Below, one piece after another: positions 8,468-18,696 of a DNA stretch of 64,000 bases. The translations under genes and the position numbers were made by a program. Position 1 is the stretch's first letter. Each line of letters begins with the position of its first letter. The notes under the pieces are model-generated. The model was given only the letters and a program-made list of their open reading frames with translations, searched no databases and was not told the origin of the DNA. The stretch covers positions 744,001-808,000 of the forward strand of contig NZ_CP048410.1 of the NCBI RefSeq assembly GCF_019357415.1, in the 5' to 3' direction. Source of the stretch: Gramella sp. MT6. GTDB lineage: Bacteria > Bacteroidota > Bacteroidia > Flavobacteriales > Flavobacteriaceae.

Positions 8468-8940
8468 GACAATACCTCCAAAATTCTGCGTTCAAACCCA
8501 TCCTTTATGCCTCTTATGAACTTCTCTTTATCCTTAATATACATAGCATGTACGAATAACACCTTTTTATCATTCGACACATCCAGGCTCAATGTTCCAG
8601 GTGTAAGTGAGATCATATTCGCCAGCACCGTGATCCCGATATCAGATTTCACATCTAAAGGAACCATGATGATCCCGGGAGTCATATTAAGCTTTGGCGT
8701 GATCACCTCATAGGCTACTTCAATATTCGCTTTTATTAGCTCATAAAGAAAGAACACGAGAAGCAAAAGCACTTTGGGAACTATAAGAAAATATTTGCTC
8801 CGGTTACGGCCAATAGTGATCAACCATAGTATATGAAAATTCAGGAAGAATCCGAAAAGATAATTTTCAAATGAAAAATCTCCGGTCAGGGCTACCCAGA
8901 CAAAAGTCAGTAATATGTTCGACAGAAATTTATTCTTCAT
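8464..8940 (-). CDS. mrpE: Mrp Na+/H+ antiporter subunit E
   Basis: A 158-residue subunit with hydrophobic N-terminal segments and a cytoplasmic C-terminal domain. The stretch LIKANIEVAYEVITP, followed by MISLTPGTLSLDV, is diagnostic of MrpE/MnhE. It starts six bases after mrpD. In studied Mrp systems MrpE is needed for full assembly and activity rather than forming the main ion path. Confidence 0.93.
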   Translation of the reverse strand: MKNKFLSNILLTFVWVALTGDFSFENYLFGFFLNFHILWLITIGRNRSKYFLIVPKVLLLLVFFLYELIKANIEVAYEVITPKLNMTPGIIMVPLDVKSDIGITVLANMISLTPGTLSLDVSNDKKVLFVHAMYIKDKEKFIRGIKDGFERRILEVLS

Positions 8941-8946
8941 CTTTCC

Positions 8947-10461
8947 TTAATTCTTCGATTTTAATACCGCATCTATATATCCCTGACTATTCACCAGTTC
9001 ATCTGCAATCCTGGCTGAAAGTTCCTGAATATGTTCTGCACCAAATCCAATATACAAAGATACAATACTCAAAAAAGCAACAGGTACAATGAATTGCATC
9101 CTTTTAGCATTTGTCATTTTTGAAAAATATCCAAAATTACTTCTCAGCGGTAATTCCTTATCCTCTTTCCAGAAAACTTCGGCCCACATTTTGGCTATAA
9201 TGACTAGCGTTATAAAGCTGGCAAAAATAATAGCTCCTACAGTAATATAAGATCCGTTAGTGAAACCTGCTTTAATAAGATTTATTTTTGGCCAGAACCC
9301 CGATAACGGCGGAATACCCACTAAAGAGAATAAAGGTATAAATAACAACAGGCTTATTTTAGGCCATTTTGCATAGATACCTCCAAGATCACGCATGCTA
9401 TTAGTTCCCTTAATTCGGTATACCACTCCGCTAAGCATGAAAAGATTTGTCTTTACAATAATGTCATGAATAAGGTAAAATATCGCTCCAGCAATAGCAA
9501 TTTCTGTGAACATTCCCAAACCGGCGATCATATAACCAATATGACATATGATAAGATAGGAGAAAACCTTTCTCATATTATTTTGTACCAGTGCTCCAAT
9601 TCCACCACTAACAAGGGTAAGGATGGCTATGATCATGATAATGTTGTTCAGGAAAGGATCGTCTACAAAGATTAGGGTAAAAACGCGTATCAGGGCATAT
9701 ACCCCAACCTTGGTCAATAATCCTCCAAATATAGCTGATACCGCAAACGGGGGCGTATGATAAGATGCCGGTAACCAGAAATAAAGTGGAAACACCCCGG
9801 CCTTGATTCCGAAACCAATCAGGAATAATAAGGCTGTTATCTGTACCAGTCCCCTATTCTCTACTTCGGCGATCTGCCCGGCAAGATCTGCCATGTTAAG
9901 GCTTCCGGTGATTCCATATAAAACCGCGATGGCCGTAAGAAATATCATCGATGCCAGGATATTCAGCGTAAAGTACTTTACCGCACCTTCAAGCTGAGCC
10001 TTTTCACCTCCAATGGTGATCAATACGAACGAACTGATAATAATGATCTCAAACCAGACATATAAGTTGAAAATATCCCCGGTTAAAAATGCCCCATTCA
10101 ACCCAAGCAATAAAAAGTGAAATATGGGAAAATAACCGAATCTTAATCTATCTCTTAATACGGAAGCACCCGAAAAAATAGAAACGGCGAGGCCTGAAAT
10201 TGCAGTCAATAAAACTAGTGTTACCGAGAGCATATCGGCTACAAAGGTAATCCCGAAAGGTGCCTCCCAGTTTCCGGCCTGAATGGTTTGAGTTCCATTA
10301 TTCCAGATGTAGGTGAAAAGCCATATTGCCAGCGCTAAACTAACAACGCTACCAAATACACTAAATACCTTCTGAAATCGAATTCGTGCCCAGCCAAACA
10401 TCAGAATGATACTGATGGCCATCTGAAGAAATAAAGGATATAAAATTAATTGTTCATTCAT
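8947..10461 (-). CDS. mrpD: Mrp Na+/H+ antiporter subunit D
   Basis: A 504-residue polytopic protein homologous to the antiporter-like subunits NuoL/M/N of respiratory complex I. Recognisable segments are [21 protein letters not shown] (a glutamate in a membrane helix), [15 protein letters not shown] with the conserved lysine, and PPLSGFWPK. About 14 hydrophobic helices are expected. It overlaps mrpC by four bases. Together with MrpA it is expected to form the proton-translocating part of the complex. Confidence 0.95.
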   Translation of the reverse strand: MNEQLILYPLFLQMAISIILMFGWARIRFQKVFSVFGSVVSLALAIWLFTYIWNNGTQTIQAGNWEAPFGITFVADMLSVTLVLLTAISGLAVSIFSGASVLRDRLRFGYFPIFHFLLLGLNGAFLTGDIFNLYVWFEIIIISSFVLITIGGEKAQLEGAVKYFTLNILASMIFLTAIAVLYGITGSLNMADLAGQIAEVENRGLVQITALLFLIGFGIKAGVFPLYFWLPASYHTPPFAVSAIFGGLLTKVGVYALIRVFTLIFVDDPFLNNIIMIIAILTLVSGGIGALVQNNMRKVFSYLIICHIGYMIAGLGMFTEIAIAGAIFYLIHDIIVKTNLFMLSGVVYRIKGTNSMRDLGGIYAKWPKISLLLFIPLFSLVGIPPLSGFWPKINLIKAGFTNGSYITVGAIIFASFITLVIIAKMWAEVFWKEDKELPLRSNFGYFSKMTNAKRMQFIVPVAFLSIVSLYIGFGAEHIQELSARIADELVNSQGYIDAVLKSKN

Positions 10462-10811
10462 GAATCTTCGTCGGTTGCGTTCATTTCGTCAAGATCATCT
10501 GTCCTCACCACCGTATGCGCTCTTTTTACAAGCACAATGGCGAAAGACTGAAGTCCAAAACTAATAACGATTGCTGTAAGTATCAGGGCCTGCGGAACCG
10601 GGTCTGCAAAAGCTTCTACAAAAACCTTTGCATCACCCTGAATAATTGGGGGCGCACCTTTAGTAATTCTTCCCAGAAGGAAGATAAGAAGGTTGGCACC
10701 ATTCCCAAGCAAAATAATTCCAATGATGAGTTTTACCATACTTCGGCGAAGCATCATGTAGATGCCCGTTCCATATAAAATTCCCACCATTAATGCTAAA
10801 AGGATCTCCAT
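10458..10811 (-). CDS. mrpC: Mrp Na+/H+ antiporter subunit C
   Basis: A 117-residue protein related to NuoK, with three transmembrane helices. [23 protein letters not shown] in the first half and [17 protein letters not shown] in the second are the MrpC/MnhC signatures. It follows mrpB after one base. The C-terminus ends in a short acidic tail. Confidence 0.94.
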   Translation of the reverse strand: MEILLALMVGILYGTGIYMMLRRSMVKLIIGIILLGNGANLLIFLLGRITKGAPPIIQGDAKVFVEAFADPVPQALILTAIVISFGLQSFAIVLVKRAHTVVRTDDLDEMNATDEDS

Positions 10812-10812
10812 A

Positions 10813-11229
10813 TTAGGCCGATTCTGAAATTGTAAATATTATGGTTAGAGTTACACCGTTCACCACGAGATAAACCCCTATATCAAAAAATAATGCTGAT
10901 CCCACACTCCCCAAAATAGCAATTTCATCATGTGACCATAAACCGGTCATGAATGGCAGGTCATAAAATATAACCGGTGCCAATCCACTCAAAAATGATA
11001 TCGCTAATCCTATTGGGAGTAAAAATCCCGGATGCATGATCAACAGCTCTTTAGTTTTATTTAATCCGTTGGCGAAGGAATGCAAAATGAATGCGATCGA
11101 AGCAATCAAACCTCCAACGAAACCTCCTCCAGGCAGATAATGCCCGCGAAGCAAAATAAAAATAGAAAACACCAACAATACCGGTAAAAGGTAGTTAGAA
11201 GCTGTTTTTAAAATTATAGTAGTTCGCAT
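10813..11229 (-). CDS. mrpB: Mrp Na+/H+ antiporter subunit B
   Basis: A 138-residue membrane protein with four hydrophobic helices. The motif [17 protein letters not shown] near residue 30 and [12 protein letters not shown] near the C-terminus are typical of MrpB/MnhB. It starts three bases after mrpA, so it is surely cotranscribed. Confidence 0.94.
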   Translation of the reverse strand: MRTTIILKTASNYLLPVLLVFSIFILLRGHYLPGGGFVGGLIASIAFILHSFANGLNKTKELLIMHPGFLLPIGLAISFLSGLAPVIFYDLPFMTGLWSHDEIAILGSVGSALFFDIGVYLVVNGVTLTIIFTISESA

Positions 11230-11232
11230 GAT

Positions 11233-13587
11233 CTATTTTTTCTTATTCTCATTTTCGGCATTCAGGCTTGTATCTGCATAGCGCCTTCTATCCTTCATTT
11301 TAAGCCTCAGTTTCATTAAGCCGAAAACTCCGACTGCCGCTATAGACAGCACAGATATCTCTATCATGGTATCAGCTCCCCTGAAGTCGACCAGTATCAC
11401 ATTAACCACGTTCTTACCGTGAGCTTCCAGATAGGAATTAGCTGCATAATAGTTCCCAACCTCTTTACTTACCGGTTCTGCCAAAACCTGCAAAGCCAAA
11501 GTAGTAATAATCAAACCAAAGATCGAAGAAAGAATCCCATCTCTTACCCTGGTCTTATAATCTGAAAGTTTTAAATACTTCGGTAATTTATATAATACCA
11601 GTACAAAAAGTATCACCGTAAGGGTATCTATAGAGAATTGGGTCATGGCCAAATCTGGCGCGCTATAGAAAACGAATATCAAACAAATAGAAAGACCTAC
11701 AACGCCCATGGCTGCAACTGCCGCAAGTCTGGAATCTGTGAAAACCGTATAAAATATTCCGGCAATTAAAATGAGCGTAGTGGTGATCTCATAAACCGTA
11801 ATTTTTGACAATGAGTTATAATCTATTGCAAAACTGGTATTTCCAATCATTATATATCCAACTAAAACAACAAGAAATAGAATAATGATAGATATATAAT
11901 TCCTTAAATAACCATTCTGAAAGAAATTGGTCCAGAAATTAGAAAAGCCAACGAACAGAGCATTGAATTTTTCTAAAATATTTTCGGGAGCAATAAAGTC
12001 CAGTCTCGCTATTCCCTGTTCAAGTTTTGCGGAAGGTTTAATAATAAAATAGAGCGCAGTTCCCACACCAATAGTAATTAAACTTAAGATGAAGACCATA
12101 TTAAATCCATGCCACAGGGCAAGGTGGATTTCCGAAGCATCTGCTCCCATAGCTTCCACGACAGGTTTCACTAAAGATGACTCAATAATAAATGGTGCTA
12201 CTCCAAAAACAATTCCCAATATTGCCAGCAATAATGGAGGAATCCAAAGGATAGGTCCCGGTTTTTTCGTTTTTTCAAGGGCTTCCGGCAATTTTCCGGT
12301 AAAAGGCTTTATTCCCGCTACAAATCCTGCATACAGCAGCAAAATCTTAGTGATCACAATCCCTATAATTAGGAATACCATCAGTGTTTCGGAATGAAAT
12401 GTAGCCTCATATGTAAGTTCCTTTCCAACAAACCCAATAGTTGGTGGAATACCCGCACTGGAAATTGCAGCTAAGATACCAGCAATCCCTACCGGTAACA
12501 TAATTTTGTTCAACCCTGATAATCGGGTTACATCTCTTGTATGAGTTTGATGATCTATAATTCCTGTAACCAGGAACAGAGTTGCTTTATATAAGGCATG
12601 GACAATAATAAATACTGCCGCTGCAAGAAAGGCCTCCTGGGTTCCCAGACCAATTAAAAATACCAGTATCCCTAAAGCCGAGATCGTGGAATAGGCTAGA
12701 ATCCCTTTAAGATCTGTCCTGAATATTGTATGTACAGCAGAATATAGCATAGTAATACCTCCAACGATTACTAAGGTGGTATTCCAGATATTTTCCCCTC
12801 CTAATACCGGAGTAAATCGCATTAACAAATAAACTCCTGCCTTTACCATAGTTGCAGAATGCAGGTAAGTAGACACTGGTGTTGGAGCTTTCATTGCTCC
12901 TGGCAACCAGAAATGGAATGGAAACTGAGCCGATTTGGTAAATGCTGCGCCAAAAAGGAAAAGTACGGCAACGAAATAAAATTCGTTTGACCTTATCGCT
13001 TCACTCATTGTCAGCATTTCAGAAATGCTATAAGTACCGGTCATATTATTCAAAAGCAGTGCCCCGGCCAGCAAAAACAAACCACCTATCCCGGTGATTC
13101 CTAAAGCAGTCATTGCTGATTTCCTTGATGCAGGATTCGTATTATTAAATCCAATAAGGAAGAAAGAACTTATACTGGTAAGTTCCCAGAATACGAATAA
13201 GGTGATCATATTATCTGAAAGCACCAGACCAAGCATTGCACCCATGAAAGATGCCAAATAACCATAGAACCTATCCAGATACTCGTGGCCCTTAAGGTAT
13301 GATGACGTATATGCAAAAACAAGGAAACCAATCCCCGTGATCATTAAGGAAAATAGCAGGGAAAGCCCATCGAGTTTAAAACCAAGATTTACATTAAAAG
13401 AAGGAATCCACTCATAAGACCTCATGATCACTTCCCCATTAGTAATCGCAGGGATATACTTGAAAAAGTAAACAAATAACCCCAGTGGTATTAAAGACGC
13501 TAGAATTGAAAGCTTACCTTTAAAAAATCTCCCCGTAAAAACGAGGAAAATGGAGAATAGAAAACCTGTAAGAATTGCGGTAAGCAT
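11233..13587 (-). CDS. mrpA: Mrp Na+/H+ antiporter subunit A
   Basis: The large 784-residue subunit, full length for the family. The N-terminal two thirds are NuoL-like, with LFVFWELTSISSFFLIG, GAAFTKSAQFPFHFWLPGAM with the conserved lysine, and YLHSATMVKAG. The last 200 residues hold the extra MrpA region with SAPDLAMTQFSIDTLTV and FRGADTMIEISVL. It is the first gene of the operon. A TATATTTG -7-like element lies at 13617-13610 on the minus strand, 23 bases before the ATG; no -33 partner was found. Confidence 0.96.
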   Translation of the reverse strand: MLTAILTGFLFSIFLVFTGRFFKGKLSILASLIPLGLFVYFFKYIPAITNGEVIMRSYEWIPSFNVNLGFKLDGLSLLFSLMITGIGFLVFAYTSSYLKGHEYLDRFYGYLASFMGAMLGLVLSDNMITLFVFWELTSISSFFLIGFNNTNPASRKSAMTALGITGIGGLFLLAGALLLNNMTGTYSISEMLTMSEAIRSNEFYFVAVLFLFGAAFTKSAQFPFHFWLPGAMKAPTPVSTYLHSATMVKAGVYLLMRFTPVLGGENIWNTTLVIVGGITMLYSAVHTIFRTDLKGILAYSTISALGILVFLIGLGTQEAFLAAAVFIIVHALYKATLFLVTGIIDHQTHTRDVTRLSGLNKIMLPVGIAGILAAISSAGIPPTIGFVGKELTYEATFHSETLMVFLIIGIVITKILLLYAGFVAGIKPFTGKLPEALEKTKKPGPILWIPPLLLAILGIVFGVAPFIIESSLVKPVVEAMGADASEIHLALWHGFNMVFILSLITIGVGTALYFIIKPSAKLEQGIARLDFIAPENILEKFNALFVGFSNFWTNFFQNGYLRNYISIIILFLVVLVGYIMIGNTSFAIDYNSLSKITVYEITTTLILIAGIFYTVFTDSRLAAVAAMGVVGLSICLIFVFYSAPDLAMTQFSIDTLTVILFVLVLYKLPKYLKLSDYKTRVRDGILSSIFGLIITTLALQVLAEPVSKEVGNYYAANSYLEAHGKNVVNVILVDFRGADTMIEISVLSIAAVGVFGLMKLRLKMKDRRRYADTSLNAENENKKK

Positions 13588-13766
13588 ACTTATTAAAATC
13601 TGTTTCCCGCAAATATAATAGTTATTATTGAAGAAATAGTTTCTAGTAAACAGTTAATCCCTCAAACCTTTAGCTATTAAATGTTCTATAAACATTTAGT
13701 AATCTCACATTCAATCCATCTTCTAAAATCTTAATTCAGTAGAGATATTATAAAACTTGTAAAAAT

Positions 13767-13823
13767 TAAATTATCGTTATTCAATAATTAATTATATGTT
13801 TGTTATTGTTAAACGATAATTTA
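13767..13823 (+). promoter_or_regulatory. Twin operator-like palindromes and -7 element for the DUF2975-XRE pair
   Basis: A perfect 12-base inverted repeat, TAAATTATCGTT at 13767-13778 and AACGATAATTTA at 13812-13823, brackets a TATGTTTG -7 element at 13795-13802. Read another way, there are two 17-base sites of the form TTAT-N9-ATAA, at 13771-13787 and 13803-13819, 32 bases apart on the same face of the helix. The second touches the -7 element and is an almost perfect palindrome. The likely ligand is the XRE protein encoded at 14459; this is inference. Confidence 0.55.
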
Positions 13824-13829
13824 TTAACA

Positions 13830-14456
13830 ATGAATAAGAATTTACTTCTCAATATTGCCAACTCGATATGCTATTTTTTAAAAGCTTTAATTGCCCTAGG
13901 TTTGATATTGATAACGTTATTTTTAATTCATATCCAGTTTAACCGAAGTGCATATGAAAACTGGGATTTCGAATTTAAGCAAGACCGACTAGCAATAAGT
14001 TCAAATTCAGATAAAAACCTGGAATATAGCCTAGGGCGAAATTCATCCTTTATCACCTATCATTTGGACTCCAATATTAAAATGAAAGATTTTAAACCAG
14101 TAGGAAAGAGTCTTTCTAACTGGAAAAACGGGTCGCTATATTTTAGTTATCTTAAATATATGCTAGTATTTTTATTATTTTATTTAATAATCCATCAATT
14201 TGGTGAAATCATTAGGTCGGTAAAAAAATTAAGTACATTTCATCAAACGAATGTAATTGCCTTTAAAAAAATCGGAAAATACTGTTTACTTATTTTCCTC
14301 TTATCAATTTTTAACTACTGGAAAATTGGAGACTTTTCCAGAGCCTCCATTTCGATATACCTAACCCCATTATTATTTGCTCTATTTGCTTTTATTCTTT
14401 CAGAAATTTTTAAGGAAGGTAATAACCTGAAGAATGAAAACGAACTAACAGTTTAA
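13830..14456 (+). CDS. DUF2975-like membrane protein
   Basis: A 208-residue protein from the ATG at 13830; an upstream TTG at 13800 lies inside the operator region and is unlikely. There are four predicted transmembrane segments: near 10-35, about 110-130, 150-170 and 180-200. The central soluble part has no recognised motif. Assignment to DUF2975 rests on topology and on the small XRE gene starting two bases after its stop, a common arrangement for this family. Its biochemical role is unknown; membrane sensing for the paired regulator is a hypothesis. Confidence 0.65.
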   Translation: MNKNLLLNIANSICYFLKALIALGLILITLFLIHIQFNRSAYENWDFEFKQDRLAISSNSDKNLEYSLGRNSSFITYHLDSNIKMKDFKPVGKSLSNWKNGSLYFSYLKYMLVFLLFYLIIHQFGEIIRSVKKLSTFHQTNVIAFKKIGKYCLLIFLLSIFNYWKIGDFSRASISIYLTPLLFALFAFILSEIFKEGNNLKNENELTV

Positions 14457-14458
14457 CA

Positions 14459-14662
14459 ATGCCGATAATAATCAATCTCGACAGGATTCTAGAAGAAAAA
14501 GGCATGAAAAGCAATGAGCTTGCAGATATTATAGGCATCACTACGGCTAATCTCTCTATTTTAAAAACCGGAAAAGCAAAGGCTGTGCGTTTTTCTACCC
14601 TTGACGCTATTTGCAACGCGCTGAATTGTCAACCGGGAGATATCCTGGAATATCAACCTTAA
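14459..14662 (+). CDS. Small XRE/Cro-type helix-turn-helix regulator
   Basis: A 67-residue protein that is essentially one HTH_3 domain: INLDRILEEKGM, then SNELADIIGITTANLSILKTGKA as helix-turn-helix, then STLDAICNALNCQPGDILEY. This resembles the YozG group of stand-alone Cro/C1-type proteins. It follows the DUF2975-like gene by two bases, so both share a transcript and probably a function. The twin palindromes before the pair are its most likely binding sites. Confidence 0.9.
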   Translation: MPIIINLDRILEEKGMKSNELADIIGITTANLSILKTGKAKAVRFSTLDAICNALNCQPGDILEYQP

Positions 14663-14724
14663 TAAAATCTTATAAGTTTCAGTCCTATAAAATTTTTACT
14701 TTAGAGCAATCTCAAATTTTGACC

Positions 14725-16497
14725 ATGAATAAAATCTTTTTAGCCCTACTCTTTTTATGTTTCCTGGGAAATGCCCAAACAAACACCTATAATATTTCTT
14801 TCGAAAATGCTGAGCATCACGAAGCAAAGATTAATATCAGTTTTCCAGAAGTAAAAACTAACAAAATCACTATTAGAATGAGCAGGACATCTCCAGGCAG
14901 ATATGCCCTGCACGAGTTCATAAAAAATGTCTACGGATTCAAAGCCACGAACAGTCAGGGTGAGATGATAGATGTTAAACGAGCAGACCCATATTCCTGG
15001 GAAGTCAGCAATCATGACGGGACGGTGAATATCGAATATATTCTTTTTGCCGATCGCGGAGACGGCACCTATTCACAGATCGATGAAACACACGCGCATT
15101 TAAATATCCCGGCAACTTTTATGTATGCCAAAGAATTTGAACATAGGCCCATAACGGTAAATTTTGATGTTCGCGAAGACCTTAACTGGAAAGTTGCCAC
15201 TCAATTAAAAGAGGAATCTGGAACCACCTATTCTGCTCCAGATCTTTATTATTTTATGGATAGTCCAACAGAGATCAGTGATTTCGATATGAAGTCATTC
15301 GATCTAGATGGAGAAGAAATTCGTTTTGCTTTACACCATAATGGCACCGAGGATGAATTTGCAGAATATTTTGACCAGGTAAAAAGAATTGTAAAACAGG
15401 AAAAAGCTGTTTACAACGAATTGCCTGAATTCGATTATGGAAAATATACATTTTTAGCCTGTTATATGCCGAACGTTTCCGGCGACGGGATGGAACACAG
15501 GAACAGCACAGTCCTTACAGACACCGAAAGTCTATCTGATGGTGGAATGAAGGGAAATATTGGAACGGTAGCACATGAATTTTTTCATGCATGGAATGTT
15601 GAAAGATTAAGACCTGACGAACTGGTGCCTTTCGATTTCACCGAAGCGAATATGACGGGATCTTTATGGTTTGCAGAAGGTTTTACAAGTTATTATACAG
15701 GTTTAATGCTTTGCAGAGCTGAAGTAAATACACCACAGGAATATATAGAAGGCATTTCAGGCACTTTTAACTACGTTTGGAACTCTCCAGCGCTTGAATA
15801 TTTTAACCCGGTTGAAATGAGCTATCAGGCACCTTTTGTAGACGCCGCGACTTCAGTTGACCCAACTAACCGGGAAAACACCTTTGTTTCTTATTACAGC
15901 TACGGAAGTACTTTAGGCCTGGCATTAGATCTATCACTAAGACAGGAAGAACTGAACTTGGATGATTTCATGAAGTTAATGTGGGAGAAATATGGAAAAA
16001 CAGAAGTAGCCTATAAGATTGAAGATATTGAGAAGACTTTAAAGGAATATGCCGGAGAGAAATTCGCCTCAGAATTTTTCAACAAGCATATTTACAATAG
16101 TCAAATGCCAGATTACACAGAGTTATTTAAAACAGTTGGCATCACACTAACCAGAGATTCTGATAAATTACATTTTGGTGCAGATCTAACAAAAACCGAT
16201 GACGGACTAAAGATCTACCGGAATACTTTCAAAGGAAGTCCTGCTTATGCTGCTGGCCTGGATTCCGGAGATGTGATAATTTCATTGAATGGAACACCTG
16301 TTACATCTTCTGAAGAGTTTAATAAACAGATCCAAAACTCAAAGTCTGATTCTGTCAAAGTCAGCTTTAAAAGATTCGGAGAAGAAAAAACGGTTGATGT
16401 TAAGTTAAAATCTGATCCTACTTATACGATCAAAATTGACCCAAATGCTTCGAAAGAAGCAATGAAGAAAAGGGAGAAATGGTTGGCTCCAAAATAA
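14725..16497 (+). CDS. M61 family metallopeptidase with PDZ domain
   Basis: A 590-residue secreted or periplasmic protein. The first 18 residues are a signal peptide ending GNAQ, which fixes the ATG at 14725 rather than an earlier in-frame codon. The zinc motif is HEFFH (284-288), with the third ligand Glu318 in WFAEGF and the upstream GMEH motif at 255-258, as in glycyl aminopeptidases (M61). A PDZ domain spans roughly 485-570, with SPAYAAGLDSGDVI. M61 enzymes of Bacteroidota trim Gly- or Ala-started peptides. It ends at a strong bidirectional terminator. Confidence 0.93.
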   Translation: MNKIFLALLFLCFLGNAQTNTYNISFENAEHHEAKINISFPEVKTNKITIRMSRTSPGRYALHEFIKNVYGFKATNSQGEMIDVKRADPYSWEVSNHDGTVNIEYILFADRGDGTYSQIDETHAHLNIPATFMYAKEFEHRPITVNFDVREDLNWKVATQLKEESGTTYSAPDLYYFMDSPTEISDFDMKSFDLDGEEIRFALHHNGTEDEFAEYFDQVKRIVKQEKAVYNELPEFDYGKYTFLACYMPNVSGDGMEHRNSTVLTDTESLSDGGMKGNIGTVAHEFFHAWNVERLRPDELVPFDFTEANMTGSLWFAEGFTSYYTGLMLCRAEVNTPQEYIEGISGTFNYVWNSPALEYFNPVEMSYQAPFVDAATSVDPTNRENTFVSYYSYGSTLGLALDLSLRQEELNLDDFMKLMWEKYGKTEVAYKIEDIEKTLKEYAGEKFASEFFNKHIYNSQMPDYTELFKTVGITLTRDSDKLHFGADLTKTDDGLKIYRNTFKGSPAYAAGLDSGDVIISLNGTPVTSSEEFNKQIQNSKSDSVKVSFKRFGEEKTVDVKLKSDPTYTIKIDPNASKEAMKKREKWLAPK

Positions 16498-16504
16498 GAG
16501 TAAT

Positions 16505-16538
16505 AAAAAAGGCCTTTCGATTGAAAGGCCTTTTTTTA
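16505..16538. terminator. Bidirectional intrinsic terminator between M61 peptidase and atpC
   Basis: AAAAAAGGCCTTTC, loop GATT, then GAAAGGCCTTTTTTT. The stem is perfect, with a U-tract on both strands, and it lies between the convergent peptidase and atpC genes. It should stop transcription from both sides. Confidence 0.92.
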
Positions 16539-16556
16539 TATGATATGTTCTGAAAG

Positions 16557-16853
16557 TTAATCAGCTAAAACGATCGCTTTATTATCTTTCATTTCAAGAA
16601 CTCCTCCTTTAATTGTGTAGTATACAATATTAGGTTCTGAACCTTCAGTTCTAAATCCTGATTGATCCTTTCTTTTCACTTCATTCTGACTTCCCGAAGT
16701 AAGATTGATCTTAACCTCACCTTCAGTAAGAGTAGAAACAATAGGAGCGTGATTATTCAACATTTGAAATTCACCATCGTGTCCCGGTACTTTTACCGCA
16801 TCAACCTGCGCTCTAAATACTACAGCTTCTGGAGTTACTATCTCTAAATACAT
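16557..16853 (-). CDS. atpC: ATP synthase F1 epsilon subunit, short form
   Basis: A 98-residue protein with the N-terminal beta-sandwich only: LEIVTPEAVVF, VPGHDGEFQMLNNHAPIVSTL and a final YYTIKGGVLEM strand. The two-helix C-terminal domain that inhibits ATP hydrolysis in E. coli (full length about 138) is missing, which is usual in Bacteroidota. A lysine/arginine-rich insertion lies near residues 55-70. It is encoded 79 bases after atpD; no other ATP synthase genes are nearby. Confidence 0.93.
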   Translation of the reverse strand: MYLEIVTPEAVVFRAQVDAVKVPGHDGEFQMLNNHAPIVSTLTEGEVKINLTSGSQNEVKRKDQSGFRTEGSEPNIVYYTIKGGVLEMKDNKAIVLAD

Positions 16854-16865
16854 TCTATTTTATTT

Positions 16866-16921
16866 AGTATTGAGTATTGAATATTGAGCAATTAAATCTC
16901 TCGATCGAACTACTCAATACT
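16866..16921. repeat. Inverted and tandem repeats in the atpD-atpC spacer
   Basis: AGTATTGAGTA at 16866-16876 and TACTCAATACT at 16911-16921 form a perfect 11-base inverted repeat around a 34-base spacer. The left arm continues as three tandem copies of a 7-mer close to TATTGAG. On the minus-strand transcript this is a hairpin between atpD and atpC with no U-tract, so it may affect relative expression or stability rather than terminate. Confidence 0.6.
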
Positions 16922-16932
16922 CTGTACTAATT

Positions 16933-18444
<1,512 letters not shown>

Positions 18445-18644
18445 TTATCTAATTCTTTAATTTTTAATAGTAAAATTCTAAACCTATTTCCCTGATTTAA
18501 AAAACCATAATAAAGAAACGGGTCATTTTCAGGCTGCAAAGATAAATTTTTCTGGCAAAAATCATATTGAAATTTTGAGAAGTTTTCAATACTTGGCAAA
18601 ACAGCTAAAAACCTGATTTAAAAGCATCAATTCCTCCAAAATAA

Positions 18645-18677
18645 AAAACCCTCCTGATAATTTTCAGGAGGGTTTTT
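18645..18677 (-). terminator. Intrinsic terminator after glmS
   Basis: Arms CCCTCCTGA and TCAGGAGGG around a short A/T loop, flanked by A-tract and T-tract, 20 bases after the glmS stop. It ends the glgA-like/DUF4270/glmS transcript and could also act on the plus strand. Confidence 0.9.
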
Positions 18678-18696
18678 ATAATTATTTAGCTAAATT

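Noticed and set aside
12089..12397. Open frame of 102 codons opposite mrpA
   Set aside because: Composition is a mirror of transmembrane codons; no independent evidence for expression.
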